Notes: a model not told the origin generated them from the sequence alone. DNA of 64,000 nucleotides from Neisseria sicca (GCF_017753665.1 NZ_CP072524.1:806001-870000); one strand, 5' to 3'; positions 53,801 to 62,109 are shown, numbered from the stretch's first letter. Numbers and translations are program-made.

Positions 53801-54898
53801 CACAGCACCGACCAGCGGACGGGCACGACGCATTTCGAATACGACAGACTGGGCAGGATTACCCAAGCGGGCAACGAAGTATTCGCCTTCGACCCTGCGC
53901 ACAATATCCTTTCAGACGACCTCAATGCCGTCCCGGACAACCGCCTGAAAACCTACAACGGCACGACCTATTACTACGACGAGCTCGGCAACCTGATCCA
54001 CCGCGAACTGGCCGACGGCGAAGTGCAGAACTATTTCTACGATCTGCACGACCAACTGGTTAAAGCCGAAATCTTCAAAAAGGACGGCACGAAAGAAACT
54101 TGGGCGTACACCTACGACGCCTTGGGCAGAAGGATAGGCAAAGGTCGTCTGAAAAACGAAGAAGTTTCAAACGACCTCGAAAACCACACCCGCTTCGTCT
54201 GGGACGGCAGCCACCTCTTGCAGGAAATCCACCCGGACGGCAGGTATACCTATATCTACACTGACCCGGATTCCTACGAGCCCTTGGCGCAAGTCCGCGA
54301 TTGGGCAACCGAAGACGGCGAAAGCCGACAACAAATCCACTACTTCCACTGCGACCAAATCGGCATCCCGAGAGAAATGACCGATAAAGACGGCAACCTC
54401 TTGTGGTTCGGCAACTACACCGGCTGGGGTCGTCTGAAAGAGGAAACCCGAGTAACAGATAGCGCATACCAGCCCTTCCGCCTGCAAAACCAGTATGCCG
54501 ACCGTGAAACGGGGCTGCATTATAACTTCTTCAGGTATTATGAACCTGATGTGGGGCGGTTTGTGAACCAAGACCCGATTAGGCTATGGGGTGGAGAGAA
54601 TTTCTATCAATTTGCATTTAACGCAAAAGTTTGGTTTGACCCATTAGGTCTATTAAATATACAGTTTGGAAATAATCCTAATCAAATTTATCACGCCTTT
54701 AGGCATACTGATGATTTAGGATTAGATAGAGAATTAGTAAAAAAAGCAGTAATAGCTGATTTATCTAAATGTGCTAATCAAGTACCAAATGGAAAACCTT
54801 TTAATCAAAAAATTACAGTAAATGGTATAGATCTCCAATATACAGCATTTAAATTAAAAAATGGTACTTTGAATGTAGGGAGGATACATGGCATTTAA
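50900..54898 (+). CDS. rhs: DUF4150 (PAAR-like) Rhs effector, lead gene of right array
   Basis: Protein of 1332 aa. Residues ~1-110 form a PAAR-like DUF4150 domain (FCWPPPPAPPVAPPIPFPLF, KPAWPMMHSSSVKIRKR, GDMFHMNNKF) that should cap VgrG. CISCK and RPVNPIHGLKFLENETDFAF open the Rhs shell. YD repeats follow to NQDPIRL and WFDPLGL near residue 1245. The tip is short, ~85 aa, with IYHAFRHTDDLGLDRELVKK, VNGIDLQYTAFKLKNG and NVGRIHG; the N-terminal His and closing G-x-I-H-G suggest a small RNase-like fold, but I cannot name it. AGGAG precedes the ATG. The last 11 bases overlap the immunity gene. This is the presumed currently delivered toxin. Confidence 0.9.
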   Translation: MAFNKIARKSSDFRVVFTVPDFCWPPPPAPPVAPPIPFPLFADLGGAKTVAKDVRLNRKPAFVFKASKTNRTTGDEPAIPGRKGVLSRTATKPAWPMMHSSSVKIRKRYIIRAGDMFHMNNKFKKKLPPKPCISCKAAAAAGRPVNPIHGLKFLENETDFAFEGILPLVWSRSYYSDQDGTGWLGEGWSVPGCQRIIRDASGLAYIDDQGRLFPLPEVDEDDEEPVLFESEQIWFSKNPDGHYVIASLDGSIALRFAPLVVAEDGSDEDATLFPLVAVEDANGNHQRFVYHPLTGLPQYVIDGNGRVFSLNFGNVADGQSPKMRLLSVSLLEGLPVFGETVRVGSPLVRYEYNGSGDLIRVIGRDGAVKRSFGYKNNLMVSHTDAAGLVSEYEYDHYTPTGKVLRNWTSLGEEWRFTYHDGYTEVTDVLGRTEQYHYDYNNELTKRVFADGSAVLMERDSLGRLLSHTDAMGRVTRYQYSNEGQVETIVRPDGAILHFDYDDCYRLIRKSDAEGRYDGYTYDEAGNLLTHTDPLKHTTRFEYADNGLLLSVTDPNGSSTAYHYNENRQPDLITDCSGYETKLAYTPEGQLARITDALGQHTEYHYDADQNLTLALYPDGSKETFGYDAAGRLKTHTDGEGHTTSYEYGQDGLPTRRTNALGHTFGYHYDKARRLVGLTNENGARYRFAYDVLDRLIAESGFDHKLTGYRYNAGNELVEQREFGDDASLAAKLMAQLGGQPVPKKDAAPLSDDPGSQTPLRITEFKRDVLGRLIHTLARDNDKVQETVYQYDPNGNLVRAANRHSITCFDYNGNGQLIAQHQWKVPSKEENARNGLPETDWRDAQYDMLYLPVTETVRYHYDFNGNRTATVLPDSRQINYLYYGSGHLHQISLDDEVITDIERDQLHREIFRTQGKLASRYELDPLGRLKRQIATLNDLTEGGKGKTKVAAAYAVKRSYGYDRTGNLTHSTDQRTGTTHFEYDRLGRITQAGNEVFAFDPAHNILSDDLNAVPDNRLKTYNGTTYYYDELGNLIHRELADGEVQNYFYDLHDQLVKAEIFKKDGTKETWAYTYDALGRRIGKGRLKNEEVSNDLENHTRFVWDGSHLLQEIHPDGRYTYIYTDPDSYEPLAQVRDWATEDGESRQQIHYFHCDQIGIPREMTDKDGNLLWFGNYTGWGRLKEETRVTDSAYQPFRLQNQYADRETGLHYNFFRYYEPDVGRFVNQDPIRLWGGENFYQFAFNAKVWFDPLGLLNIQFGNNPNQIYHAFRHTDDLGLDRELVKKAVIADLSKCANQVPNGKPFNQKITVNGIDLQYTAFKLKNGTLNVGRIHGI

Positions 54899-55223
54899 TA
54901 AACGCCCTCTTACCAGTAATGAAGCTAATCTACTCAAAATTTTATTGGCTAATAAAAAGCCCCAATATAATAATTTAAAAACCTCTTTTACTAATAATGT
55001 TATTTCTCTCGATGATGGGGGAATGGGTAGCATTTTATTTTTGAATGAGCATAATGAAAAAAACAATCTAGAAATTATAGCTCTATCAGAATATCAGTTT
55101 AATGATGAAGATGATGTCCCTGTGTTGGCAACGTTATATTCTTATAGCGATGGAAGATTATACGAACTAGATATATGGAAAGTAGATTTTAGTCCATTGT
55201 TAGCCTATCCAAATGAAGAATAG
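54888..55223 (+). CDS. Immunity protein of the lead right-hand Rhs (DUF6984-like)
   Basis: Protein of 111 aa whose ATG overlaps the toxin stop by 11 bases, giving translational coupling. The sequence opens with RPLTSNEANLLKILLANK and ends TLYSYSDGRLYELDIWKVDF, then SPL, which fits DUF6984, a family often placed next to polymorphic toxins. A GGAGG site (in GTAGGGAGGATACATGG) lies ahead of the ATG. The protein is cytosolic by appearance. The immunity role is inferred from coupling and position. Confidence 0.75.
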   Translation: MAFNKRPLTSNEANLLKILLANKKPQYNNLKTSFTNNVISLDDGGMGSILFLNEHNEKNNLEIIALSEYQFNDEDDVPVLATLYSYSDGRLYELDIWKVDFSPLLAYPNEE

Positions 55224-55296
55224 CAAGCCGTAGCCCGCATGAAACCTCCAATCCCGACGTAGGGTTTGTGCGGTACGCACGCACGCGGTTTCTGTT
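55223..55296 (+). repeat. Cassette-end repeat J2
   Basis: Reads AGCAAGCCGTAGCCCGCA ... ACGCACGCGGTTTCTG in the direction of the array, i.e. the same relative orientation to genes as on the left side. Confidence 0.8.
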
Positions 55297-57410
55297 CAAA
55301 CGACCTCAGTCCCAACGCAGGATGGTCAATTGCTGCACACGCACTCCCTTCAGGCTACCTGAAAAAGTGCAGGCTGCTTTTCCACGAACTGGTCGAGCAG
55401 CGCGAATTCGGCGACGACGCCTCCCTCGCCGCCAAACTGATGGCGCAGCTAGGCGGACAGCCCGTCCCCAAAAAAGACGCCGCCCCGCTTTCAGACGACC
55501 TCGACAGCCAAACCCCGCTGCGGATTACCGAGTTCAAACGCGATGTATTGGGACGGCTGATCCACACCCTCGCCCGCGATAACGACCAAGTTCAGGAAAC
55601 CGCTTACCAATACGACCCGGACGGCAACCTCGTCCGCGCCGCCAACCGCCACAGCATCACCTGCTTCGACTACAACGAAAACGGCCAGCTCATCGCCCGG
55701 CACCAATGGAAGGTGCCGAGCAAAGAAGAGAACGCCCGAAACGGCTTACCCGACACCGACTGGCGCGATGCGCAGTACGATATGTTGTACCTGCCCGTTA
55801 CCGAAACCGTCCGCTACCACTACGACTTCAACGGCAACCGTACCGCCACCGTCCTGCCCGACGGCAGACAGATCAACTACCTGTACTACGGCAGCGGCCA
55901 CCTGCACCAAATCAGCCTCGACGACGAAGTCATCACCGACATCGAACGCGATAAGCTGCACCGCGAAATCTACCGCACACAGGGTAAGCTCGCCAGCCGT
56001 TACGAACTCGACCCCTTAGGTCGTCTGAAAAAACAAATCGCCACCCTCAACGACCTGACAGAAGGCGGCAAAGGCAAAACCAAAGTCGCAGCGGGCTATG
56101 GCCAAACCGCTGTCAAACGCAGCTACGGCTATGACCGTACCGGCAACCTGACCCACAGCACCGACCAACGGACGGGAACGACCCGGTTTGAGTACGACAA
56201 ACTAGGTAGGATTACCAAAGCCGGCAGCGAACTGTTCGCCTTCGACCCCGCACACAATATTCTTTCAGACGACCTCAATGCCATCCCCGACAACCGCCTG
56301 AAAACCTACAACGGCACGACCTATTACTACGACGACCTCGGCAACCTGATCCACCGCGAACTGGCCGACGGCGAAGTGCAGAACTATTTCTACGACCTGC
56401 ATGACCAACTGGTTAAAGCGGAAATCTTCAAAAAAGACGGTAGCAAAGAAACTTGGGCGTACACCTACGACGCCTTGGGCAGAAGGATAGGCAAAGGCCG
56501 TCTGAAAAACGAAGAAGTTTCAGAAACGTCATTCCCGCATGATTTAAGCGGGAACGACCTCGACAACCAAACCCGCTTCGTTTGGGACGGCAGCCACCTC
56601 TTGCAAGAAGTCCAACCGGACGGCAGGTATACTTATATCTACGCCGATCAAGATTCCTACGAGCCTTTGGCGCAGGTACATAACCGGATCAACGAAGACG
56701 GCGAAAGCTGCCAACAAACCTACTACTTCCATTGCGATCAAATCGGCATCCCGCGCGAGATGACCGATAAGGACGGCAACCTCTTATGGTTCGGCAATTA
56801 CACCGGCTGGGGTCGTCTGAAAGAGGAAACCAAGGTAACGGATAGCGCATACCAACCCTTCCGCCTGCAAAACCAGTATGCCGACCGTGAGACGGGGCTG
56901 CATTACAACTTCTTCAGGTATTATGAGCCGGATGCGGGGCGGTTTGTGAATCAGGACCCGATTAGACTATTAGGGGGGGTTAACTTTTATCGGTTTGCGC
57001 CGAATGTTCAAGAATGGATTGACCCGTTGGGGTTGGCTTTATCACATGTGACATTCCCTTCAAGTCAAGTAATTAAAGAAGTAACTATTTACATGCAGGG
57101 TAGTCGCGGAGCCGATTTCAAAGCGGCTAATGCTGAAGCCGGAATACATGGAGCAAGAGGAACAGCAACACAAGGTGCACATCGTGCAAAATATGGTGAT
57201 GTTACTTGGCATCATGTAGATTATGATTCTCAAAGTAACAGGGCCAAAATGCAATTAGTTACAAGGAAAGATCATGAGGCCAAATTTCCACATGCTGGTT
57301 CAGTTAGTGATTTTGAAAAAGCTCACGGAGTAAAATATGAAACACCAGAAGCTAAGAAGAAAGCCAGTAAATTGACTAAGCGGCATAAAAAGAAATTAGG
57401 ACGATGCTGA
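55266..57410 (+). CDS. 5'-truncated Rhs core with WHH-like nuclease tip (silent cassette)
   Basis: About 714 aa. The first ~40 residues derive from J2 and the AGGCTGCTTTT hairpin repeat; true core starts at ELVEQREFGDDASLAAK. The core ends NQDPIRL ... WIDPLGL. The tip has GSRGADFKAANAEAGI, VTWHHVDYDSQSNRAKMQLV and RKDHEAKFPHAGS, matching WHH-type HNH nucleases (W-H-H ... MQLV ... H ... HxG). A 10-residue insertion (ETSFPHDLSG) interrupts the core near residue 425 and comes from a dRS3-like inverted repeat. The immunity gene follows at 57439. Confidence 0.78.
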   Translation: MCGTHARGFCSNDLSPNAGWSIAAHALPSGYLKKCRLLFHELVEQREFGDDASLAAKLMAQLGGQPVPKKDAAPLSDDLDSQTPLRITEFKRDVLGRLIHTLARDNDQVQETAYQYDPDGNLVRAANRHSITCFDYNENGQLIARHQWKVPSKEENARNGLPDTDWRDAQYDMLYLPVTETVRYHYDFNGNRTATVLPDGRQINYLYYGSGHLHQISLDDEVITDIERDKLHREIYRTQGKLASRYELDPLGRLKKQIATLNDLTEGGKGKTKVAAGYGQTAVKRSYGYDRTGNLTHSTDQRTGTTRFEYDKLGRITKAGSELFAFDPAHNILSDDLNAIPDNRLKTYNGTTYYYDDLGNLIHRELADGEVQNYFYDLHDQLVKAEIFKKDGSKETWAYTYDALGRRIGKGRLKNEEVSETSFPHDLSGNDLDNQTRFVWDGSHLLQEVQPDGRYTYIYADQDSYEPLAQVHNRINEDGESCQQTYYFHCDQIGIPREMTDKDGNLLWFGNYTGWGRLKEETKVTDSAYQPFRLQNQYADRETGLHYNFFRYYEPDAGRFVNQDPIRLLGGVNFYRFAPNVQEWIDPLGLALSHVTFPSSQVIKEVTIYMQGSRGADFKAANAEAGIHGARGTATQGAHRAKYGDVTWHHVDYDSQSNRAKMQLVTRKDHEAKFPHAGSVSDFEKAHGVKYETPEAKKKASKLTKRHKKKLGRC
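56531..56556. repeat. dRS3-like inverted repeat inside rhs
   Basis: ATTCCCGC ... GCGGGAA with a short spacer, like the meningococcal dRS3 element (ATTCCC-N8-GGGAAT) though the arms are slightly longer. It sits in a 30-base in-frame insertion absent from the sister cores at 54165 and 61290. Confidence 0.6.
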
Positions 57411-57438
57411 TTAATTATTTAATTTAAAGAGGTTTATT

Positions 57439-57828
57439 ATGACTTTGAAAGAAATAGTTTTTGATGAAGATTATCAGATGGTTATTAACATACCAGAAGA
57501 ATCCAACCCCGTGACCTTAATTATATCGGATGAACTTGACGCCGCCTATGAACCATTGAGCAATAGTTTTCAAAAGAAAATTATTGAATTCATCAATAAA
57601 TCAAATATTTGGTATTCGTTGGCTCATCAGAGAATAAATAAGGAATTTTCTAAAGATATTGCTTCTCAATTAATGAATATTTATATTCTATCTGAGGAGG
57701 ATGATAAAAATACTATTTTTGGTTTACTTTATCGTATTGAAGAAGATGTGGAGCATGGAAGAGGTATAAAGATAACTGATGATATGAAAATTATAGAATA
57801 CGGTATTGGAGATATTGCTATTTATTGA
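57439..57828 (+). CDS. Probable immunity protein for the WHH cassette (DUF6985-like)
   Basis: Protein of 129 aa starting 28 bases after the toxin stop with a good ribosome-binding site (AAAGAGG). The C-terminal half, FGLLYRIEEDVEHGRGIKI and a final GIGDIAIY, matches the Glu-His-Gly and Gly-x-x-D pattern of DUF6985, a common immunity-like family. It is acidic and cytosolic by appearance. Family label from memory and tentative; the immunity role follows from position. Confidence 0.68.
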   Translation: MTLKEIVFDEDYQMVINIPEESNPVTLIISDELDAAYEPLSNSFQKKIIEFINKSNIWYSLAHQRINKEFSKDIASQLMNIYILSEEDDKNTIFGLLYRIEEDVEHGRGIKITDDMKIIEYGIGDIAIY

Positions 57829-57895
57829 ATAAGTACTTGTAAATCATAACTGCATAACTAAAAATAGTATTGTGATAATTTTGTATGTAGCCAAA

Positions 57896-57950
57896 GCAGA
57901 CCGTAGCCCGCATGTAGGGTGCGTATCCCAAGGCACGCACGCGGTTTCTT
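57896..57950 (+). repeat. Cassette-end repeat J2 (shorter form)
   Basis: CCGTAGCCCGCATGTAGGGT, then the ACGCACGCGGTTTCTT end. It has the same position and orientation as other copies, after an immunity gene. Confidence 0.75.
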
Positions 57951-57965
57951 TTTCCAATGATTTAT

Positions 57966-58000
57966 TCAGGCCGTCTGAAAAAACTTTTCAGACGGCCTGA
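57966..58000 (+). terminator. Perfect DUS-pair hairpin (AGGCCGTCTGAA dialect)
   Basis: Perfect inverted repeat TCAGGCCGTCTGAAAA / TTTTCAGACGGCCTGA with a 3-base loop; a typical neisserial uptake-sequence terminator. It is followed at 58012-58027 by the boxA-like TTTGTTCTTTAACAAT. Confidence 0.75.
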
Positions 58001-58011
58001 GCAATGATGTT

Positions 58012-58027
58012 TTTGTTCTTTAACAAT
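58012..58027 (+). promoter_or_regulatory. boxA-like motif at cassette joint
   Basis: TTTGTTCTTTAACAAT is the same 16-mer found in the J1 elements of the left array, here without the second DUS pair and directly followed by truncated rhs. Confidence 0.5.
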
Positions 58028-58040
58028 TCAATTTTCCTAG

Positions 58041-61000
58041 GTGCCGCCCATCCCCTTCCCGCTCTTCGCCGACCTGGGCAACGCTCAAACCGTCGCCAAA
58101 GACGTCCGCCTCAACCGCAAGCCCGCCTTCGTCTTCAAGGCCAGTAAAACCAACCGCACCACCGGCGACGAACCCGCCCTTCCGGGCCGCAAGGGTGTGT
58201 TGTCGCGCACCGCCACCAAACCCGCCTGGCCGATGATGCATTCTTCTTCGGTTAAAATCCGCAAGCGCCACATCATTCGCGCCGGCGATATGTTCCACAT
58301 GAACAACAAGTTCAAAAAGAAACTGCCGCCTAAACCCTGTATTTCCTGCAAAGCCGCCGCAGGTGCCGGCCGCCCGGTCAATCCGATACACGGGCTGAAG
58401 TTTTTGGAGAGTGAAACCGACTTTGCTTTTGAAGGCATCCTGCCGCTGGTTTGGAGCCGCAGCTATTATTCCGACCAAGACGGTATCGGCTGGCTCGGCG
58501 AGGGCTGGAGCGTGCCGGGCTGCCAACGCATCATCCGCGATGCGTCGGGATTGGCCTATATCGACGATCAGGGCCGTCTGTTCCCGCTGCCGGAAGTCGA
58601 TGAAGACGACGAAGAGCCGGTATTGTTCGAGAGCGAACAGATTTGGTTCAGTAAAAATCCGGACGGGCATTATGTCATTGCTTCGTTGGACGGTTCGATA
58701 GCGCTGCGTTTTGCGCCTTTGGTGGTGGCGGAAGACGGTTCGGACGAAGACGCCACCCTCTTCCCGCTGGTGGCGGTGGAAGACGCCAACGGCAACCATC
58801 AGCGTTTCGTCTATCATCCGCTGACCGGTCTGCCGCAATACGTCATCGACGGCAACGGCCGGGTGTTCTCGCTGAATTTCGGCAATGTCGCGGACGAACA
58901 GTCGCCTAAAATGCGGCTGCTGTCGGTTTCGTTGTTGGAAGGTTTGCCGGTCTTCGGCGAAGCGGTCCGGGTCGGCAGTCCGCTGGTCCGCTACGAATAC
59001 AACAGCAGCGGCGACTTGGTCCGCGTCATCGGCCGCGACGGCAAGGTCAAACGCAGCTTCGGCTATAAAAACAATCTGATGGTGTCGCACACGGATGCGG
59101 CAGGTTTGGTATCGGAATACGAATACGACCATTACACCCCGACCGGCAAGGTGTTGCGCAACTGGACTTCTTTGGGCGAGGAATGGCGTTTTACCTATCA
59201 CGACGGCTATACCGAAGTCACCGACGTGTTGGGCCGTACCGAGCAATATCATTACGACTACAACAACGAGTTGACCAAACGGGTGTTTGCCGACGGCAGC
59301 GCCGTATTGATGGAACGCGACAGTTTGGGCCGTCTGCTCAGCCACACCGATGCGATGGGGCGCGTTACCCGTTATCAGTACAGCAACGAGGGGCAGGTTG
59401 AAACCATCGTCCGCCCCGACGGCGCCATCCTGCATTTCGACTATGACGACTGCTACCGCCTGATCCGTAAAAGCGATGCGGAAGGCCGTTATGACGGCTA
59501 TACCTACGACGAAGCGGGCAACCTGCTGACCCATACCGACCCGCTGAAGCATACCACCCGTTTCGAATACGCCGACAACGGTCTGTTGCTGTCGGTAACC
59601 GATCCGAACGGCAGCAGTACCGCCTATCACTACAATGAAAACCGTCAGCCCGACCTCATTACCGACTGCTCCGGTTACGAAACCAAACTGGCCTACACCC
59701 CCGAAGGACAGTTGGCGCGCATTACCGATGCGCTGGGACAGCACACCGAATACCATTACGACGCCGACCAAAACCTCACCCTCGCCCTCTATCCCGACGG
59801 CAGCAAAGAGACCTTCGGCTACGATGCCGCAGGTCGTCTGAAAACCCATACCGACGGCGAAGGCCATACCACTTCCTACGAATACGGCCAAGACGGTCTG
59901 CCGACCCGACGCACCAATGCCTTGGGCCATACCTTCGGCTACCATTACGACAAAGCCCGCCGCTTAGTCGGCCTCACCAATGAAAACGGTGCGCGCTACC
60001 GCTTTGCCTACGACGTCCTCGACCGCCTGATTGCCGAAAGCGGCTTCGACCATAAACTGACCGGCTACCGCTACAACGCCGGCAACGAGCTGGTCGAGCA
60101 GCGCGAATTCGGCGACGATGCCTCCCTCGCCGCCAAACTGATGGCGCAGTTGGGCGGACAGCCCGTCCCCAAAAGAGACGCCGCCCCGCTTTCAGACGAC
60201 CTCGACAGCCAAACCCCGCTGCGGATTACCGAGTTCAAACGCGATGTATTGGGACGGCTGATCCACACCCTCGCCCGCGATAACGACCAAGTTCAGGAAA
60301 CCGCTTACCAATACGACCCGGACGGCAACCTCGTCCGCGCCGCTAACCGCCACAGCATCACCTGCTTCGACTACAACGAAAACGGCCAGCTTATCGCCCA
60401 GCACCAATGGAAAGTGCCGTCCAAAGAAGAGAACGCTCAAAACGGCCTGCCCGACACCGACTGGCGCGATGCGCAGTACGACATGCTGTACCTGCCCGTT
60501 ACCGAAACCGTCCGCTACCACTACGACTTCAACGGCAACCGCACCGCCACCGTCCTGCCCGACGGCAGACAAATCAACTACCTGTATTACGGCAGCGGCC
60601 ACCTGCACCAAATCAGCCTCGACGACGAAGTCATCACCGACATCGAACGCGATCGGCTGCACCGCGAAATCTTCCGCACACAGGGTAAACTCGCCAGCCG
60701 TTACGAACTCGATCCCCTAGGCCGTCTGAAAAGGCAAATTGCCGCACTCAACGAGCTGACGCAGACCGAGACTGCTAAAAATGCAGTAACATCGGTCTAT
60801 GCCGTCAAACGCAGCTACGGCTACGACCGTACCGGCAACCTGACCCACAGTACCGACCAACGGACAGGAACGACCCGGTTCGAGTACGACAAACTGGGCA
60901 GGATTACCCAAGCGGGCAGCGAACGGTTCGCCTTCGACCCCGCACACAATATCCTCGACATCCCGACGGAAAAGGTCAAACCATACCCTGCCCCCTCTCC

Positions 61001-62090
61001 CGCGGGAGAGGGTCGGGGAGAGGGCAAAACGACCGCGCCGCTTTCAGACGACCGTTCCATCATCACCGACAACCGCCTGAAAACCTACAACGGCACGACC
61101 TATTACTACGACGACCTCGGCAACCTCATCCACCGCGAGCTGGCCGACGGCGAAGTGCAGAACTATTTCTACGACCTGCACGACCAACTGGTTAAGGCGG
61201 AAATCTTCAAAAAGGACGGCACGAAAGAGACTTGGGCATACAGCTATGACGCCTTGGGCAGAAGGATAGGAAAAGGCCGTCTGAAAGACGGAGAAGTTTC
61301 AGGTAGCCTCGAAGATGAAACCCGCTTCGTTTGGGACGGCAGCCATTTACTGCAAGAAATCCACCCGGACGGCAGGTATACCTATATCTACGCCGACCAA
61401 GATTCCTACGAACCGCTGGCGCAAGTCCGCGATTGGACAACCGAAGAAGGAGAAAACCGCCAAGAAACAAACTACTTCCACTGCGACCAAATCGGCATTC
61501 CGCGCGAGATGACAGACAAAGACGGTAATTTACTGTGGTTCGGCAACTACACCGGCTGGGGTCGTCTGAAAGAAGAAACCAAGGTAACGGATAGCGCATA
61601 CCAGCCCTTCCGCCTGCAAAACCAGTATGCCGACCGTGAGACGGGACTGCACTACAACTTCTTCAGGTATTATGAACCTGATGCAGGTCGGTTTATCAAC
61701 CAAGACCCGATTAAATATTTGGGGGGTGCAAATTTTTATACTTATGCATTTAATATCACGAGTTGGGTAGATTATTTAGGATTAAATCCTTTTAAAATTT
61801 ATTCGCGTTTGCGACAAATATTTAACAAAGTAAATAAAAGAAGTAAAAAACCTGATAAACGCGACCAAGAATATCAATTAGCAAAAAGATTCTGTGATAC
61901 TCCTGTTCCACCTCAAGCATCCAGATGTGCAACCCTAAGTGCACAAATTAATCATGCCAAAAGATGTATTGAGTTATATACTAATTGGGATAGAAAATGG
62001 CAGCCTGGAAGACATACAATCAAAATAAACGATTGGAAAAACAGATTAAATGTTTTAAAAGAAAAAGCAAAAGCTGAATGTTCTAGATAA
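58041..62090 (+). CDS. Near full-length Rhs lacking the first ~34 residues, with Cys/His-rich tip (silent cassette)
   Basis: About 1349 aa read from a GTG. Homology to the lead rhs begins abruptly at PPIPFPLFADLG, so the first ~34 residues of the DUF4150 domain and the ribosome-binding site are absent; it is probably unexpressed. The core carries a CCCTCTCCC/DUS insertion (TEKVKPYPAPSPAGEGRGEG). The end is NQDPIKYL ... WVDYLGL, with Tyr replacing the usual Pro after the catalytic-type Asp. The tip (~105 aa) has KRFCDTPVPPQASRCATLSA, INHAKRCIELYTNWDRKW and GRHTIKINDW; four Cys and two His in a small helical domain. The family is not known to me. An ankyrin-repeat immunity gene follows. Confidence 0.78.
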   Translation: MPPIPFPLFADLGNAQTVAKDVRLNRKPAFVFKASKTNRTTGDEPALPGRKGVLSRTATKPAWPMMHSSSVKIRKRHIIRAGDMFHMNNKFKKKLPPKPCISCKAAAGAGRPVNPIHGLKFLESETDFAFEGILPLVWSRSYYSDQDGIGWLGEGWSVPGCQRIIRDASGLAYIDDQGRLFPLPEVDEDDEEPVLFESEQIWFSKNPDGHYVIASLDGSIALRFAPLVVAEDGSDEDATLFPLVAVEDANGNHQRFVYHPLTGLPQYVIDGNGRVFSLNFGNVADEQSPKMRLLSVSLLEGLPVFGEAVRVGSPLVRYEYNSSGDLVRVIGRDGKVKRSFGYKNNLMVSHTDAAGLVSEYEYDHYTPTGKVLRNWTSLGEEWRFTYHDGYTEVTDVLGRTEQYHYDYNNELTKRVFADGSAVLMERDSLGRLLSHTDAMGRVTRYQYSNEGQVETIVRPDGAILHFDYDDCYRLIRKSDAEGRYDGYTYDEAGNLLTHTDPLKHTTRFEYADNGLLLSVTDPNGSSTAYHYNENRQPDLITDCSGYETKLAYTPEGQLARITDALGQHTEYHYDADQNLTLALYPDGSKETFGYDAAGRLKTHTDGEGHTTSYEYGQDGLPTRRTNALGHTFGYHYDKARRLVGLTNENGARYRFAYDVLDRLIAESGFDHKLTGYRYNAGNELVEQREFGDDASLAAKLMAQLGGQPVPKRDAAPLSDDLDSQTPLRITEFKRDVLGRLIHTLARDNDQVQETAYQYDPDGNLVRAANRHSITCFDYNENGQLIAQHQWKVPSKEENAQNGLPDTDWRDAQYDMLYLPVTETVRYHYDFNGNRTATVLPDGRQINYLYYGSGHLHQISLDDEVITDIERDRLHREIFRTQGKLASRYELDPLGRLKRQIAALNELTQTETAKNAVTSVYAVKRSYGYDRTGNLTHSTDQRTGTTRFEYDKLGRITQAGSERFAFDPAHNILDIPTEKVKPYPAPSPAGEGRGEGKTTAPLSDDRSIITDNRLKTYNGTTYYYDDLGNLIHRELADGEVQNYFYDLHDQLVKAEIFKKDGTKETWAYSYDALGRRIGKGRLKDGEVSGSLEDETRFVWDGSHLLQEIHPDGRYTYIYADQDSYEPLAQVRDWTTEEGENRQETNYFHCDQIGIPREMTDKDGNLLWFGNYTGWGRLKEETKVTDSAYQPFRLQNQYADRETGLHYNFFRYYEPDAGRFINQDPIKYLGGANFYTYAFNITSWVDYLGLNPFKIYSRLRQIFNKVNKRSKKPDKRDQEYQLAKRFCDTPVPPQASRCATLSAQINHAKRCIELYTNWDRKWQPGRHTIKINDWKNRLNVLKEKAKAECSR

Positions 62091-62109
62091 AATTGTTTGG
62101 AGAGTAAAT

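Noticed and set aside
58020..59945. Minus-strand frame of 641 codons, with a shorter twin at 50864-52087
   Set aside because: Antisense to the DUF4150 Rhs; composition is biased by codon structure of the opposite strand and there is no ribosome-binding site.
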